Below are positions 25,380 to 33,767 of a DNA stretch of 50,825 nucleotides, in pieces. The DNA lies in NCBI GenBank assembly GCA_009838735.1, contig VXQZ01000033.1:1-50825 (forward strand), written 5' to 3'. The position numbers were made by a program, and so were the translations under genes. Positions within the stretch are counted from its first letter, which is position 1; every line of letters begins with the position of its first letter. The notes beneath the pieces are model-generated. The model saw only the letters and a program-made list of their open reading frames with translations, ran no database searches and was not told the DNA's origin. Origin of the DNA: Chloroflexota bacterium (GTDB taxonomy: Bacteria > Chloroflexota > Dehalococcoidia > Bin125).

Positions 25380-25616
25380 TCACGCTCCTCGTGCGAGGAG
25401 TGCGCCCATGACTGCCAGGACCGATGCGAACCCCAGTGCAATTCCCCACATCAGGAGACGAAATCGGGCATCCATATCTGCGCGGAGATCGCCAATTCGT
25501 TCGTTGACATCGTTGATTCGGCCGTTGATGTCGTCAATCCGACGATTGAGCTGGGCAAATGCGTCCCGCAAACCGAATTGCTCTTCTCGACCACCTGATT
25601 GGTCGCTCGTGACCAT
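25380..25616 (-). CDS. small coiled-coil protein with C-terminal membrane anchor
   Basis: The 78-residue protein has a coiled-coil of heptads (RRIDDINGRINDVNERIGD) leading into one membrane helix (LLMWGIALGFASVLAVMGALL). The start at 25616 has a strong GGAGG Shine-Dalgarno 5-6 nt upstream and is preferred over ATG 25655. It shares its membrane helix pattern with the 56-residue protein at 21738. It is divergent from nuoB. Function unknown; the shape suggests an oligomeric inner-membrane protein. Confidence 0.65.
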   Translation of the reverse strand: MVTSDQSGGREEQFGLRDAFAQLNRRIDDINGRINDVNERIGDLRADMDARFRLLMWGIALGFASVLAVMGALLARGA

Positions 25617-25801
25617 GGCGTCCTCCGCACGTGAACGCCATAGTAGTTGATTCATACCGATATCTCCAAGACAACCGAGCTCAACTTGCGGTGCTTGGCC
25701 TCCTTAGGCGTGTGGTACGCCGGGAGGGACGAGAGATGGAAAGGCGAGAGGGCAACAACGACCCTCGTGTATCCTGACTCGGATGGGTGAATGGAGTTGG
25801 G

Positions 25802-26509
25802 ATGGTTTCTCCGACGATTGACACTGGGGGGGCTCCGATCCCCTTGCTGGACCCGGTGACGGATGTTGAGGACGAGCTTCGCTCTCAGCTTCTGGTCTCG
25901 ACGGTGGGCAAGGTGTTTGGCTGGGCCCGCCGGTCGTCTCTGTGGCCGGCCATGTTCGGTCTCGCCTGCTGCGCGATTGAGATGATTGCGACAGCCAACG
26001 CCCGATATGACCTGGCCCGCTTCGGCGCCGAGGTCTTTCGCGCGTCCCCACGGCAGGCCGACCTGATGATCGTGGCTGGCACGGTGACCTGGAAGATGGC
26101 GCCTCCGGTTCGGCGCATCTACCTGCAGATGGCCGAGCCCAAGTGGGTGATCTCGATGGGTTCCTGCTCCAACATCGGCGGACCGTTCGCGCACGGCTAC
26201 TCGACGCTGCCGGGCGTCAACAACATCGTTCCGGTCGACGTGTACGTGCCTGGTTGCCCGCCTCGCCCGGAGTCGCTGTTGGCCGGTCTGATGCTGCTGC
26301 AGCAGGTGATCGATGAAGAGCACGCGAACGGCCATCGCAAGCGCCGACCGGAGCCGACAGGCGACTTCTCGCGGATGCTGCCAGAGGGCGATCCGATTCG
26401 GCAGGAGCTGGAATCGCTGTTCCCGCCATACCTGACCGCCGACGGTCAGCCGCGCGACAAGTGGACCGGCGCGCTGCCGCACGACGAGAACTTCTTCACC
26501 AGCCGCTAG
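25802..26509 (+). CDS. nuoB: NADH-quinone oxidoreductase subunit B (complex I)
   Basis: The 235-residue protein carries the N2 4Fe-4S cluster, the last electron carrier before quinone in complex I. The four ligands are all present: the tandem cysteines C56-C57 in [11 protein letters not shown]122 in [10 protein letters not shown] and C152 in VPGCPPRPE. The C-terminal tail of about 60 residues (after [10 protein letters not shown]) is longer than in E. coli NuoB. ATG 25802 has GGAG 6-7 nt upstream. nuoI follows after 37 bp. The other core subunits (A, C, D, H, J-N) are not in this window. Confidence 0.95.
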   Translation: MVSPTIDTGGAPIPLLDPVTDVEDELRSQLLVSTVGKVFGWARRSSLWPAMFGLACCAIEMIATANARYDLARFGAEVFRASPRQADLMIVAGTVTWKMAPPVRRIYLQMAEPKWVISMGSCSNIGGPFAHGYSTLPGVNNIVPVDVYVPGCPPRPESLLAGLMLLQQVIDEEHANGHRKRRPEPTGDFSRMLPEGDPIRQELESLFPPYLTADGQPRDKWTGALPHDENFFTSR

Positions 26510-26546
26510 CCTGCTACGGCAGGAGAGCGCTAGAAGGAACTGGCAC

Positions 26547-27032
26547 ATGGTCTTCGGCAAGGGCATCGCCAAGGGACTGATGACCGTGGTCAAGCACGTG
26601 CGCAAAGAGCCGGTCACGGTTGAGTTCCCCGAGCAGGAGCGGGACATCCCGCCGCGCGCGCGGACCAACCTGGTCTGGTTTGTCGAACGCTGCACCGGCT
26701 GCTCGACCTGCGCGCAAAGCTGTCCCGACGGCTGCATCCTGGTTGACACCGAGCCGCGCGAAGACGGCTCGTTCCTCGTTAACCGCTACGAGATCGATTT
26801 CCGCCTGTGCATGTACTGCGGACTCTGCGCCGAGGCCTGCCCATATGAGGCGATCCAGGTCGGCGGCTCGTACACCAACGTCGTCACGAACCCAAACCGG
26901 TTGTACAAGGACAAGGACGACCTGATCGAGCTGGCCAACGAGTACCTCGAGCAGCACGACTGGGTATATCCGAATGGCCAGCAGGCGGTCCAGCAGACGG
27001 TCCATCCCGAGGAGCGCCGGCAGCACCACTAA
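26547..27032 (+). CDS. nuoI: NADH-quinone oxidoreductase subunit I (complex I)
   Basis: The 161-residue protein has two 4Fe-4S sites: C49-T-G-C52-S-T-C55-x3-C59-P and C88-M-Y-C91-G-L-C94-x3-C98-P. They carry clusters N6a and N6b, which pass electrons from the peripheral arm to NuoB. The N-terminal amphipathic stretch (MVFGKGIAKGLMTVVKHV) fits the membrane-facing helix of NuoI. AAGGAA lies upstream of the ATG, about 10 nt. It ends before the convergent metallopeptidase gene. Confidence 0.95.
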   Translation: MVFGKGIAKGLMTVVKHVRKEPVTVEFPEQERDIPPRARTNLVWFVERCTGCSTCAQSCPDGCILVDTEPREDGSFLVNRYEIDFRLCMYCGLCAEACPYEAIQVGGSYTNVVTNPNRLYKDKDDLIELANEYLEQHDWVYPNGQQAVQQTVHPEERRQHH

Positions 27033-27110
27033 CCATTGGTGCGAAGGCCGATTCGACTGTGTGAATCGGGCCGGCCGTGGTCATTTCTCAGTGACCCTGA
27101 GACTGTCCCC

Positions 27111-29039
27111 TCAGCAGCCGCCCCGCGGCAGCCGGAGGTTCAACTCGGCAGCAGCCAGCTCGCGCGCATTGAACTGGAGACCGGCGCTTGGACCTTGGAC
27201 GAGAGCCGCGCCGTCATAGAAGTAGTCGCATTCCCCATATCTGATGCGAAGCGCGTACGCCCCGTCGTCGGGAAACCGGATGGCGAAATTGCCGTCTTCC
27301 GAGGGTTGAGTTTGCGACCTGCCCGACTCACCTTCCACCGAGATGTCGTACGCGTCTACTGCTCTGCCGTTGGCGTCACGGAGCACGCCCGACGCGGCGA
27401 TGGTGCAGAACGGTTCGACGAGCTGAATGTCCAGGCTGACATCCTGATCGCTAACGGAGAATCGACCGGAGGAAAGGTCGTCGGGAGCTCGCGGAGCGCT
27501 GGCGCTTGTGACCTGGCAACCGTCGATGGAGAGCGCCAGGGCATACTCGTGCGGTTCGACAAAGAGGCTGTAGCCGCCGTCCGGCCATGACCAAGACAAT
27601 CTGGCGGCGCGAGCGCCGGATGTCTGGCGCAACCAGACCAATGCGCCAGGTAGCGGTTGGCCGAGATGATCGATGATCTGACCGCTTACCACGTGATTCC
27701 GCGTTGCGCCTTGCGCTGGCGATTGCGCTGAGTGGCAGGTGGAATCGACCTGGAAGTCGCCGAGGGTGCCGGTGATCAGCTTCGCGATGGGCGGGCTGTG
27801 CTCCAACAGGTGCAGGCGATTCTTGAATGGCATATCGAATGACTGGCCGGTGCCGACCCATGCGCCGACCGCTTCGGCCCAGAATTCGGCCGTGTTCGTC
27901 GCGCCATATGAGCCATCCCAGAGGCCGGAGTCCATTCCCGATCGGTACGCGCGGCCGAGCGAGCTCCTAAAGTTGCCACTCGAGGTTCCGCGACTCAGGG
28001 CGTAGTCGATCGCGTGGGCATATTCGTGGATCACGATGTCGTAACCCCAGGACCTGCCGCTAAGGCAGAGCACGTTTTCCTCGGGTACCAAGGCCGGCGT
28101 GAACTGGTTCGGCCCGAGCCCGCGAGGACCTCCTGGCCCGTGGGGTTCGAGCTTGACGATGTCCTGATACTGCCGGTACGGCGTCAGGTCGAAGGTCTGT
28201 TCCTCGCGACCGACAACTACAACGTGGACCCGGTGACGGATGAGGGTCTCGCGGATGTCGGGCCGGTTGACCAACATGTCGTCGAGGATGGCGGCGGCGC
28301 GGAAGAGCGCTTCGTCGGCGACGTTTTCGGTGGCGATGATTGCGATGCCGTCGGCGTCGAGGTACTTGTCGAATGAGGCGTACCAACGGACGTGGTCAGG
28401 CGGCGGACCGAGCAGATGGAGCGCGCGATCGCCGCTTGGCTGCAGCCAGTTTGTCTCTGTCGTGCTGAACACCCAGAGAGCGTCGCCTCGTCGCAACTGA
28501 TGCGAATGGCCAACGCTTGCCTTCGAATCCGGCTGATGCTTCCGCAATTCCCCGCTCTCCGGCGTGGAGTAGAGGGCGTGCGTGAATGAATCGCCGACGG
28601 ACCGGAGCGCCAGATCGATCGGGGTTCCGCTGGGTCCGGTCCAGGCGACGAGGTTCGGCCCGGACTGCAATCCGACCCACTCACCGTCGGCGGCAGTCGG
28701 CTGAAGCCACTCCACGGGAGCGTCGCCGGCGATGCGTACGATCAGACCCATCCCGGGTTCCAGCACTGGCAGCGTTGCGTCAAGGCCGCGAGCGGCAAAT
28801 CGGTACTGGGCAGACTCGGCGTCCCAGGTGTAAATCAGTTCCGCTTCAGGAATCTGAGCGAACACATCCCGCGTCGACGCAGGAAACCCAACCCAGCCAA
28901 CGAGATTGTCCCCCGGCTGCAGCGTTCGCAGGTTCTTCGGCGGCTCCGGTTCGGCGAGCAGGGCTGGGGCGAGCAGCAGGCTGAGGAGCGCTGCCACCAA
29001 GACGACCGAGAGGCGTGCGAGTCGGATACGGCCAATCAC
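27111..29039 (-). CDS. secreted HExxH metallopeptidase with two WLQP domains and two carboxypeptidase-regulatory-like domains
   Basis: The 642-residue protein begins with a signal peptide (about 1-30, cleaved near ALLAEPEP). Residues 38-115 and 120-202 are two copies of an ~80-residue domain of pattern LQPGxNLVxWtG ... WDA ... G.alwV ... WLQP. Residues about 215-450 are a gluzincin-like peptidase with zinc site HEYAH (His338, His342) and a likely third ligand in TAEFWAEAV (Glu385 or Glu389). Two beta-sandwich domains follow (about 460-640): VSGQIIDHLGQPLPGALVWL and ASGVLRDANGRAVDAYDISV. It should cleave proteins outside the cell. GTG 29039 gives an ideal signal peptide; ATG 29141 is possible. 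It sits between nuoI and the nuoG-like gene, which run the other way. Confidence 0.8.
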   Translation of the reverse strand: MIGRIRLARLSVVLVAALLSLLLAPALLAEPEPPKNLRTLQPGDNLVGWVGFPASTRDVFAQIPEAELIYTWDAESAQYRFAARGLDATLPVLEPGMGLIVRIAGDAPVEWLQPTAADGEWVGLQSGPNLVAWTGPSGTPIDLALRSVGDSFTHALYSTPESGELRKHQPDSKASVGHSHQLRRGDALWVFSTTETNWLQPSGDRALHLLGPPPDHVRWYASFDKYLDADGIAIIATENVADEALFRAAAILDDMLVNRPDIRETLIRHRVHVVVVGREEQTFDLTPYRQYQDIVKLEPHGPGGPRGLGPNQFTPALVPEENVLCLSGRSWGYDIVIHEYAHAIDYALSRGTSSGNFRSSLGRAYRSGMDSGLWDGSYGATNTAEFWAEAVGAWVGTGQSFDMPFKNRLHLLEHSPPIAKLITGTLGDFQVDSTCHSAQSPAQGATRNHVVSGQIIDHLGQPLPGALVWLRQTSGARAARLSWSWPDGGYSLFVEPHEYALALSIDGCQVTSASAPRAPDDLSSGRFSVSDQDVSLDIQLVEPFCTIAASGVLRDANGRAVDAYDISVEGESGRSQTQPSEDGNFAIRFPDDGAYALRIRYGECDYFYDGAALVQGPSAGLQFNARELAAAELNLRLPRGGC

Positions 29040-29641
29040 TGCGACGCCATCAGCCTCTCGAATCTGCCGGTCGGTACGGTGTTCCAACGGGGTGCGCTCG
29101 AACAGAATGCTACTTGCCGCTTGAACAGGTGCTGAGTGCATGCCACCGTCTACGTTCACACGACAACGTCCCCGGTCGGCTGCCGCTGCGCTCCTCTGCG
29201 GTGGAAACCGAATACGATCAGAACATACGATCTTCCTGCACCAGGGCTCGACCGTCTGCTTTGTCGACATCCTCGCCGGAAACTGCAGAATCCTGGAACA
29301 GAGCGGAATTGCCTGGAGGAACACTGACAAAACCGAGCCAGATCTGGACGAATCTGGACAAATCTGGACAAATCTGGACAAATCCGGACACTGCAACGCA
29401 CGATCCCCAGCCTGAGACAGGAGATCCTGCCCCGATCGCCGAATATTCCCGTCCGAAAGGCCGAATTGGCTGTGGCATCAATGGCACGCTTCGCAGGGGT
29501 TCGGTGGAAGATGAACAAGCGATCATCGCGATGCCGCTGCCCCGGTTGTCGGGAACGAGCGGGCCAGGTCGCCAGAAGAGGTGCTGGTAGACTGAGCCGC
29601 GGTGCCGCGTGCTTGCGGCAGGCTGCATCTGGGGAGGCCCT
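29040..29641. other. 602-bp divergent intergenic region
   Basis: The longest gene-free stretch in the window. It lies between the divergent metallopeptidase and NuoG-like genes. It contains the second phased repeat array (29341-29440) about 200 bp before the nuoG-like start. In-frame extensions of both neighbours run through it, but neither resembles a known protein. Apart from the array I see no gene or RNA in it. Confidence 0.5.
29341..29440. repeat. 10-bp phased repeat array plus conserved block, copy 2 (before the nuoG-like gene)
   Basis: Five head-to-tail 10-bp units at 29341-29390 read gatctggacg, aatctggaca (three times) and aatccggaca. The 50-bp block after it contains CGATCCCCAG (29401-29410) and GAGATC (29421-29426) and aligns without gaps with the block after the array at 21981-22030. 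The regular 10-bp spacing puts every unit on the same face of the DNA helix. It lies about 200 bp before the nuoG-like start and about 300 bp before the metallopeptidase start on the other strand. Confidence 0.75.
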
Positions 29642-32266
29642 ATGGCGACGATCACGATCAATGGACGGGCGGTCGAGGCTGAGGTTGGCGCTCCGCTGGT
29701 CGAGGTGATCAAGAACGCCGGCTTCCCGATTTCCAACCTGTGCTACCTGGATGGGTTGCCCCCCTACGCCGGCTGCCGCACGTGTGCAGTCGAGGTCGAG
29801 GGCATGCGTGGTTTGCCCCTGTCCTGCACCACGACCGTGATGGACGGCATGGTCGTACGCACCGACACGCCGGAAGTGACCGAGATGCGCCAGGAGGTCC
29901 TGGCGGTCATCCTGGCAAACCATTCGGATCGCTGTCTGACCTGTCACCGAATCGAGCACTGCCGCACCGGTGAAATCTGCCTGCGCGACAACGAGGTCAC
30001 CCACCGTTGCGTGACGTGCTCGAAGAACTACCGATGTGAGCTGCAGACCACCTGCGACGCAGCCGATGTTGGACGCGCCAACGTCGAGCCATACATCGAC
30101 GAGGCGCGCACCTACTACCGGCATCAGCAGCCTGAGCCTGACCGCGCGAATCCGTTCTTCGAGTTCGACCCGCAAATGTGCATCATCTGCACGCGCTGTG
30201 TTCGCGCCTGCGACGATTTGCGTCACACGACCGCGATCACGCTGGCGGGCCGAGGGTTCTCGACCATGATCGCGTTTGGCGCGGGAGGACGCATTGACGA
30301 GTCGAACTGCGACTTTTGCGGTTCGTGCGTCGACGTATGCCCGACGGCAACGCTGATGGAAGCGCCGAACAAGTGGGTCGCCCGGCCTGACAAGTGGGTG
30401 ACGACTACCTGCACCGAGTGCTCGATGGGCTGCACGATTCAGATGGGCGTGCGCGACGGCCGCGGCGTGCAGGTTCGGCCGGGCAACGGCAACGACGTGT
30501 CGCGTTCGCAGATCTGCGTACGCGGACGATTCGGCTACGACCAGACCCGAGACAAGGATCGACTGCGCGCCGCCTCGATCGGTCGGGGCGAGGACGCGTT
30601 CGAACAGGACGGGGATGCGGTCGCGGAGCACGCGGCGGCGGCGATCTCGGCGATCCTTGCTGAGCACGGCCCGTCTGCGGTGGGCATCCTCGGCTCGGGG
30701 CAAATGACGCTTGAGGAGCTGTACGCGCTTCGCACCCTGGCGACCCGCCTGGGAATCACCAATCTCGATTCCTCATTGGGACCGGTCACCGCCGCAGTTG
30801 GCGCGGCGCTCACCGACGCGTTTGGCTCGGAGCACCTGCCCTCGCGTCTGACATCGGTGGAGACGGCCGATCTGATCATCGCAATGGGTGACGACATTTC
30901 CGCCTCGAACAACGTGCTCGGCGTGCGGATCAAGGACGCGGTTGCCAACAACGGCGCGTCGTTGGTCAGCATTTCGTCGCGTCGCAATCCCTTGGCCGAC
31001 TATGCGGTCGACGAGGCGCACGCGATCCATCCCGCCGACGGCGACCTTGCAAGCGTCGCGCAGGCGATTGCGACAAACGTAGTCAAGGATCTCGATGTCC
31101 GGACGGGACTGTCCGACGTTGACGGCCTGTCAGATGTGAGTGGCTCCGCCGATGGCGTCGAGGCGTCGTCGGTGACCGCGCTTCGCCGGCGCGGAGGCGC
31201 GGTTGCGATCGTGGTCGCTCCTTCACGCACCAACGCCGCCCAGGCAGGTGCACAGGTGCGAGCGGCGGCAAATCTGGCGATCGCGCTGGCGGGTCCGGCC
31301 GACGCGCCGGCCTCTCTGCACGTGCTGCCGCCGGAATCGAATTCCGTAGGACTCCGAGACCTCGGTGTCGTCCCCGGCGAGGCAGGACTCGATGTCTCCT
31401 CGATGTTGAAGGCGGCGCAAGAGGGCACAGTGAAGGCCCTAATCGTGGCGCGAGACAACCCGGTGATGCTGCATCCCGACCACACGGCGACGATTGCCGC
31501 GCTGGAGAATCTCGACGTTCTCGTCGTGATTGATGAAGTCGCAACGCAGACCGTGCAACTGGCCACGCATGTCTTGCCCGATGCTTCGGCATTCGGCAAG
31601 GATGGCCACATCACCAATGCCGACCGGCAGATTCTTCGCCTGCGAACCGCGACGATTGACCAACGTAACGCGCGTCCGCTGGGACTCTGGCTGGCGGCTC
31701 TGGCGGCACATCTACCAGCGGTCGATACACCGACGACCAACGAAGACGGCGAACCGGGCAGTCCGATTCCGGCGCCGGAGCAGCCTCAGAATGTGGGCGA
31801 GGCCCGAACGGCACTGGCCGGGGTGGACAGCCGATACTCGGCACTCCTCGAGGCCGGAGCCAGCCAGTCTCGAATGGCGATCAACGGTGCGGCAACGCAA
31901 CGTTTCCTCAGCGTCGAGGCCACTGGAGCTGCAAACGGCGACGGATCGCTCACGCTGCTGTCAGGACGCGATCTCTACAGCGATCGGCTCTCGGCTGCGC
32001 GCGGCGAGGTCAATGCCGACCTGTTGCAACGCTCGGACACGGTGCAGATCAATCCGGGCGACGCAGCGTCACTGGGGATCGAAGATGGTGCAGTCGTGAT
32101 CCTGACCCGCAACGACAGCCGGATCAGCCTGGCGGCGGAGATTACCGAGGACGTGCCCAGCGGCGCAGTCTGGGTCTCGGCCCTCCACGAACACGGAGCC
32201 GTGCAAGAACTGCAGTCCGCGGGCGCCAATCGACTCGCCTCGGTGCAGATTGAGGTTGCTGGATAG
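29642..32266 (+). CDS. nuoG: NuoG-like multi-Fe-S protein of the molybdopterin oxidoreductase family
   Basis: The 874-residue protein is the complex I G-subunit type, which takes electrons into the Fe-S chain. It has a 2Fe-2S ferredoxin domain (C34, C45, C48, C62). Next comes an unusual C98, C101, C107, C113 cluster, then the usual H/C cluster region (H121, C123, C126, C132). Two 4Fe-4S ferredoxin motifs follow (C180/183/186/190 and C223/226/229/233), then the N7-type site C257, C260, C264, C292. The rest is a molybdopterin-oxidoreductase fold without the catalytic Cys/Sec, so no molybdenum chemistry is expected. GGGGAGG lies 5 nt before ATG 29642. No NuoE or NuoF gene is adjacent; a formate-dehydrogenase- or hydrogenase-associated role is an alternative. 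Confidence 0.87.
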   Translation: MATITINGRAVEAEVGAPLVEVIKNAGFPISNLCYLDGLPPYAGCRTCAVEVEGMRGLPLSCTTTVMDGMVVRTDTPEVTEMRQEVLAVILANHSDRCLTCHRIEHCRTGEICLRDNEVTHRCVTCSKNYRCELQTTCDAADVGRANVEPYIDEARTYYRHQQPEPDRANPFFEFDPQMCIICTRCVRACDDLRHTTAITLAGRGFSTMIAFGAGGRIDESNCDFCGSCVDVCPTATLMEAPNKWVARPDKWVTTTCTECSMGCTIQMGVRDGRGVQVRPGNGNDVSRSQICVRGRFGYDQTRDKDRLRAASIGRGEDAFEQDGDAVAEHAAAAISAILAEHGPSAVGILGSGQMTLEELYALRTLATRLGITNLDSSLGPVTAAVGAALTDAFGSEHLPSRLTSVETADLIIAMGDDISASNNVLGVRIKDAVANNGASLVSISSRRNPLADYAVDEAHAIHPADGDLASVAQAIATNVVKDLDVRTGLSDVDGLSDVSGSADGVEASSVTALRRRGGAVAIVVAPSRTNAAQAGAQVRAAANLAIALAGPADAPASLHVLPPESNSVGLRDLGVVPGEAGLDVSSMLKAAQEGTVKALIVARDNPVMLHPDHTATIAALENLDVLVVIDEVATQTVQLATHVLPDASAFGKDGHITNADRQILRLRTATIDQRNARPLGLWLAALAAHLPAVDTPTTNEDGEPGSPIPAPEQPQNVGEARTALAGVDSRYSALLEAGASQSRMAINGAATQRFLSVEATGAANGDGSLTLLSGRDLYSDRLSAARGEVNADLLQRSDTVQINPGDAASLGIEDGAVVILTRNDSRISLAAEITEDVPSGAVWVSALHEHGAVQELQSAGANRLASVQIEVAG

Positions 32267-32313
32267 CAGACTCGGTCAATCATCTATCGCGACTTTTGGC
32301 GCGAATCGACGAG

Positions 32314-32355
32314 GCTATCGGTGTTGTCGATAGCAAACGTGCTTGGTTCTTTTTT
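32314..32355 (+). terminator. hairpin with T-run after the nuoG-like gene
   Basis: A perfect 7-bp stem GCTATCG/CGATAGC with a 7-nt loop (32314-32334) lies about 50 bp after the stop. A T-rich tract TTCTTTTTT (32347-32355) follows 12 nt later. The gap is larger than in a classical Rho-independent terminator, so the call is tentative. Confidence 0.45.
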
Positions 32356-32395
32356 CCCTTCGATTGCTCGCAGAACTCGATAGGCTAGGTGTTAC

Positions 32396-32418
32396 CGAGT
32401 CGGATAGACCGATTCGGT
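32396..32418. promoter_or_regulatory. inverted repeat upstream of the NYN-like gene
   Basis: CCGAGTCGG and CCGATTCGG pair with one mismatch across a 5-nt loop, 74 bp before the NYN-like start. The nearly symmetric 9+5+9 layout could be an operator for a dimeric regulator or an mRNA hairpin. Confidence 0.3.
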
Positions 32419-32491
32419 TAGCTCGACGAGTGTTGCCAACCGCGTTTCGAATATCGACTTCAACGGCCGACGGCCGCAGGATTTCATTGAC

Positions 32492-33754
32492 ATGACATTG
32501 CATCATTCCGACCCCGAAATGGGACCGCCTCGGGGTCACTACGTCTTCGTGGATGGTCCCTCAATCGATGGCACCCTGGGACGGGTAATCGGCCAGCCTC
32601 CGGGACCTGATACCCGCCCCGACTGGCGTCGTCTCGAAGCGTTTGTGAAGCAACACGGTGGTCCGGCGCCGTACTCGGCTACGTTCGTCTTCTGGGCGCC
32701 CGGCCAGCAGGGATTCATGCACTTTCTGCGCACGTCGGGGTTCATGATCGCGCTGGGAGACCGGTTTACACCCGGACAAAGTTGCGCCGACCTGATTCGA
32801 GAACGGATCGAGCGGCTCAACTCGACCGCGGACGACGAACAGTCGTGGCAGGTGATCGTCGGAACCCACAATTCAGAACTGATCTCTGAGCTCCCGGAAC
32901 TTGCCAGTCGGGCGGAGCGGATCACCGTGTTCGGCTTCACTGAGTTCTTGCCCGACGCGCCGGAACTTGAAGATCTGATCGACTTCTACGACATTGAGGA
33001 TGATGCGCAGCTGTTCCGTACCGCATTGCCTCGTGTGGAGTTCGACGACGAGGTTGATGAACGCGCTGTGTTCGACCCCGACGCGGCATATCAACCGGCA
33101 TTAGTCCGGCCGCCGGCCGCCGAACGACACGTTGTTCCTCGAACGTTTGCACCCAGACCGCAAGGTGAGGAACGTGACTTCTATCTGATTGTCGACGGAC
33201 GCAGCATCGAGAAGGAGCTGGGTGAGATTCTCGGCGAGAAGCCGAACCCAGGAACACGGCCAGATTGGGGGACCGTGCTCGATTTTGCCCGCAGCCAGAC
33301 GAATTCGGCCGACGGTGAGGTCAAGGCGCTGTTCGTCCATATCGCACCCGGCCACGCAGGATTTCGGCGCGCGTTGAAGGACCTGGGCTATACCTCCAGC
33401 CCGGTGCGACTTGATGACACGCAACCGATGCGCCCGGTTGTCGAGGAGTTCATTTGCGGCTTGCTGGGAGCGCGTGTGTTTCGCGGCGAGTCAGGCGCGG
33501 ATCCGGCGCCGGACATCATGGTGATCGGCCACGGCCAGGCGTTGTTTGATGCGTTGAGCGACATTCCCAACCGCGGACAACGCCTGTGCGCGCTCGGGTT
33601 CCCTGAGCGAATGCCACTGGTGGAGTCCTATCCCCGGATAGAGCAACTGGATCTGGAACGGGATGCGCAGGCCTTCGGCGCCGAACTGCCCAGGGAATTC
33701 GGGGTCGATGTCGACGACTTCGATCCCGACGAGGAACTGTCGAAGCTGTTCTAA
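32492..33754 (+). CDS. tandem NYN/PIN-like protein, probably with degenerate active sites
   Basis: The 420-residue acidic protein is made of two diverged copies of one domain. Copy 1 (about 15-165) opens with HYVFVDGPSIDGTLGRVIG and runs through TFVFWAPGQQGFMHFLR and VIVGTHNSELISELPEL to ITVFGFTEFLP. Copy 2 (about 228-395) opens with FYLIVDGRSIEKELGEILG and runs through LFVHIAPGHAGFRRALK and IMVIGHGQALFDAL to LCALGFPERMP. The start resembles the DGxN of NYN (PIN-like) RNases and the later strand resembles their SGDxD site, but the acidic residues there are missing (GTHNSEL, GHGQALF). It may bind RNA or nucleotides without cutting. I infer the fold from pattern alone. It has no operon partner. 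Confidence 0.6.
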   Translation: MTLHHSDPEMGPPRGHYVFVDGPSIDGTLGRVIGQPPGPDTRPDWRRLEAFVKQHGGPAPYSATFVFWAPGQQGFMHFLRTSGFMIALGDRFTPGQSCADLIRERIERLNSTADDEQSWQVIVGTHNSELISELPELASRAERITVFGFTEFLPDAPELEDLIDFYDIEDDAQLFRTALPRVEFDDEVDERAVFDPDAAYQPALVRPPAAERHVVPRTFAPRPQGEERDFYLIVDGRSIEKELGEILGEKPNPGTRPDWGTVLDFARSQTNSADGEVKALFVHIAPGHAGFRRALKDLGYTSSPVRLDDTQPMRPVVEEFICGLLGARVFRGESGADPAPDIMVIGHGQALFDALSDIPNRGQRLCALGFPERMPLVESYPRIEQLDLERDAQAFGAELPREFGVDVDDFDPDEELSKLF

Positions 33755-33767
33755 TCGCGAGGCAGCG

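Noticed and set aside
29341-29390. CRISPR-like interpretation of the repeat array
   Set aside because: The units are 10 bp with no spacers and no cas genes nearby.
29156-30703. 515-residue ORF on the minus strand
   Set aside because: It overlaps the well-supported NuoG-like gene in antisense and its protein has no domain pattern. It is a shadow of high GC content.
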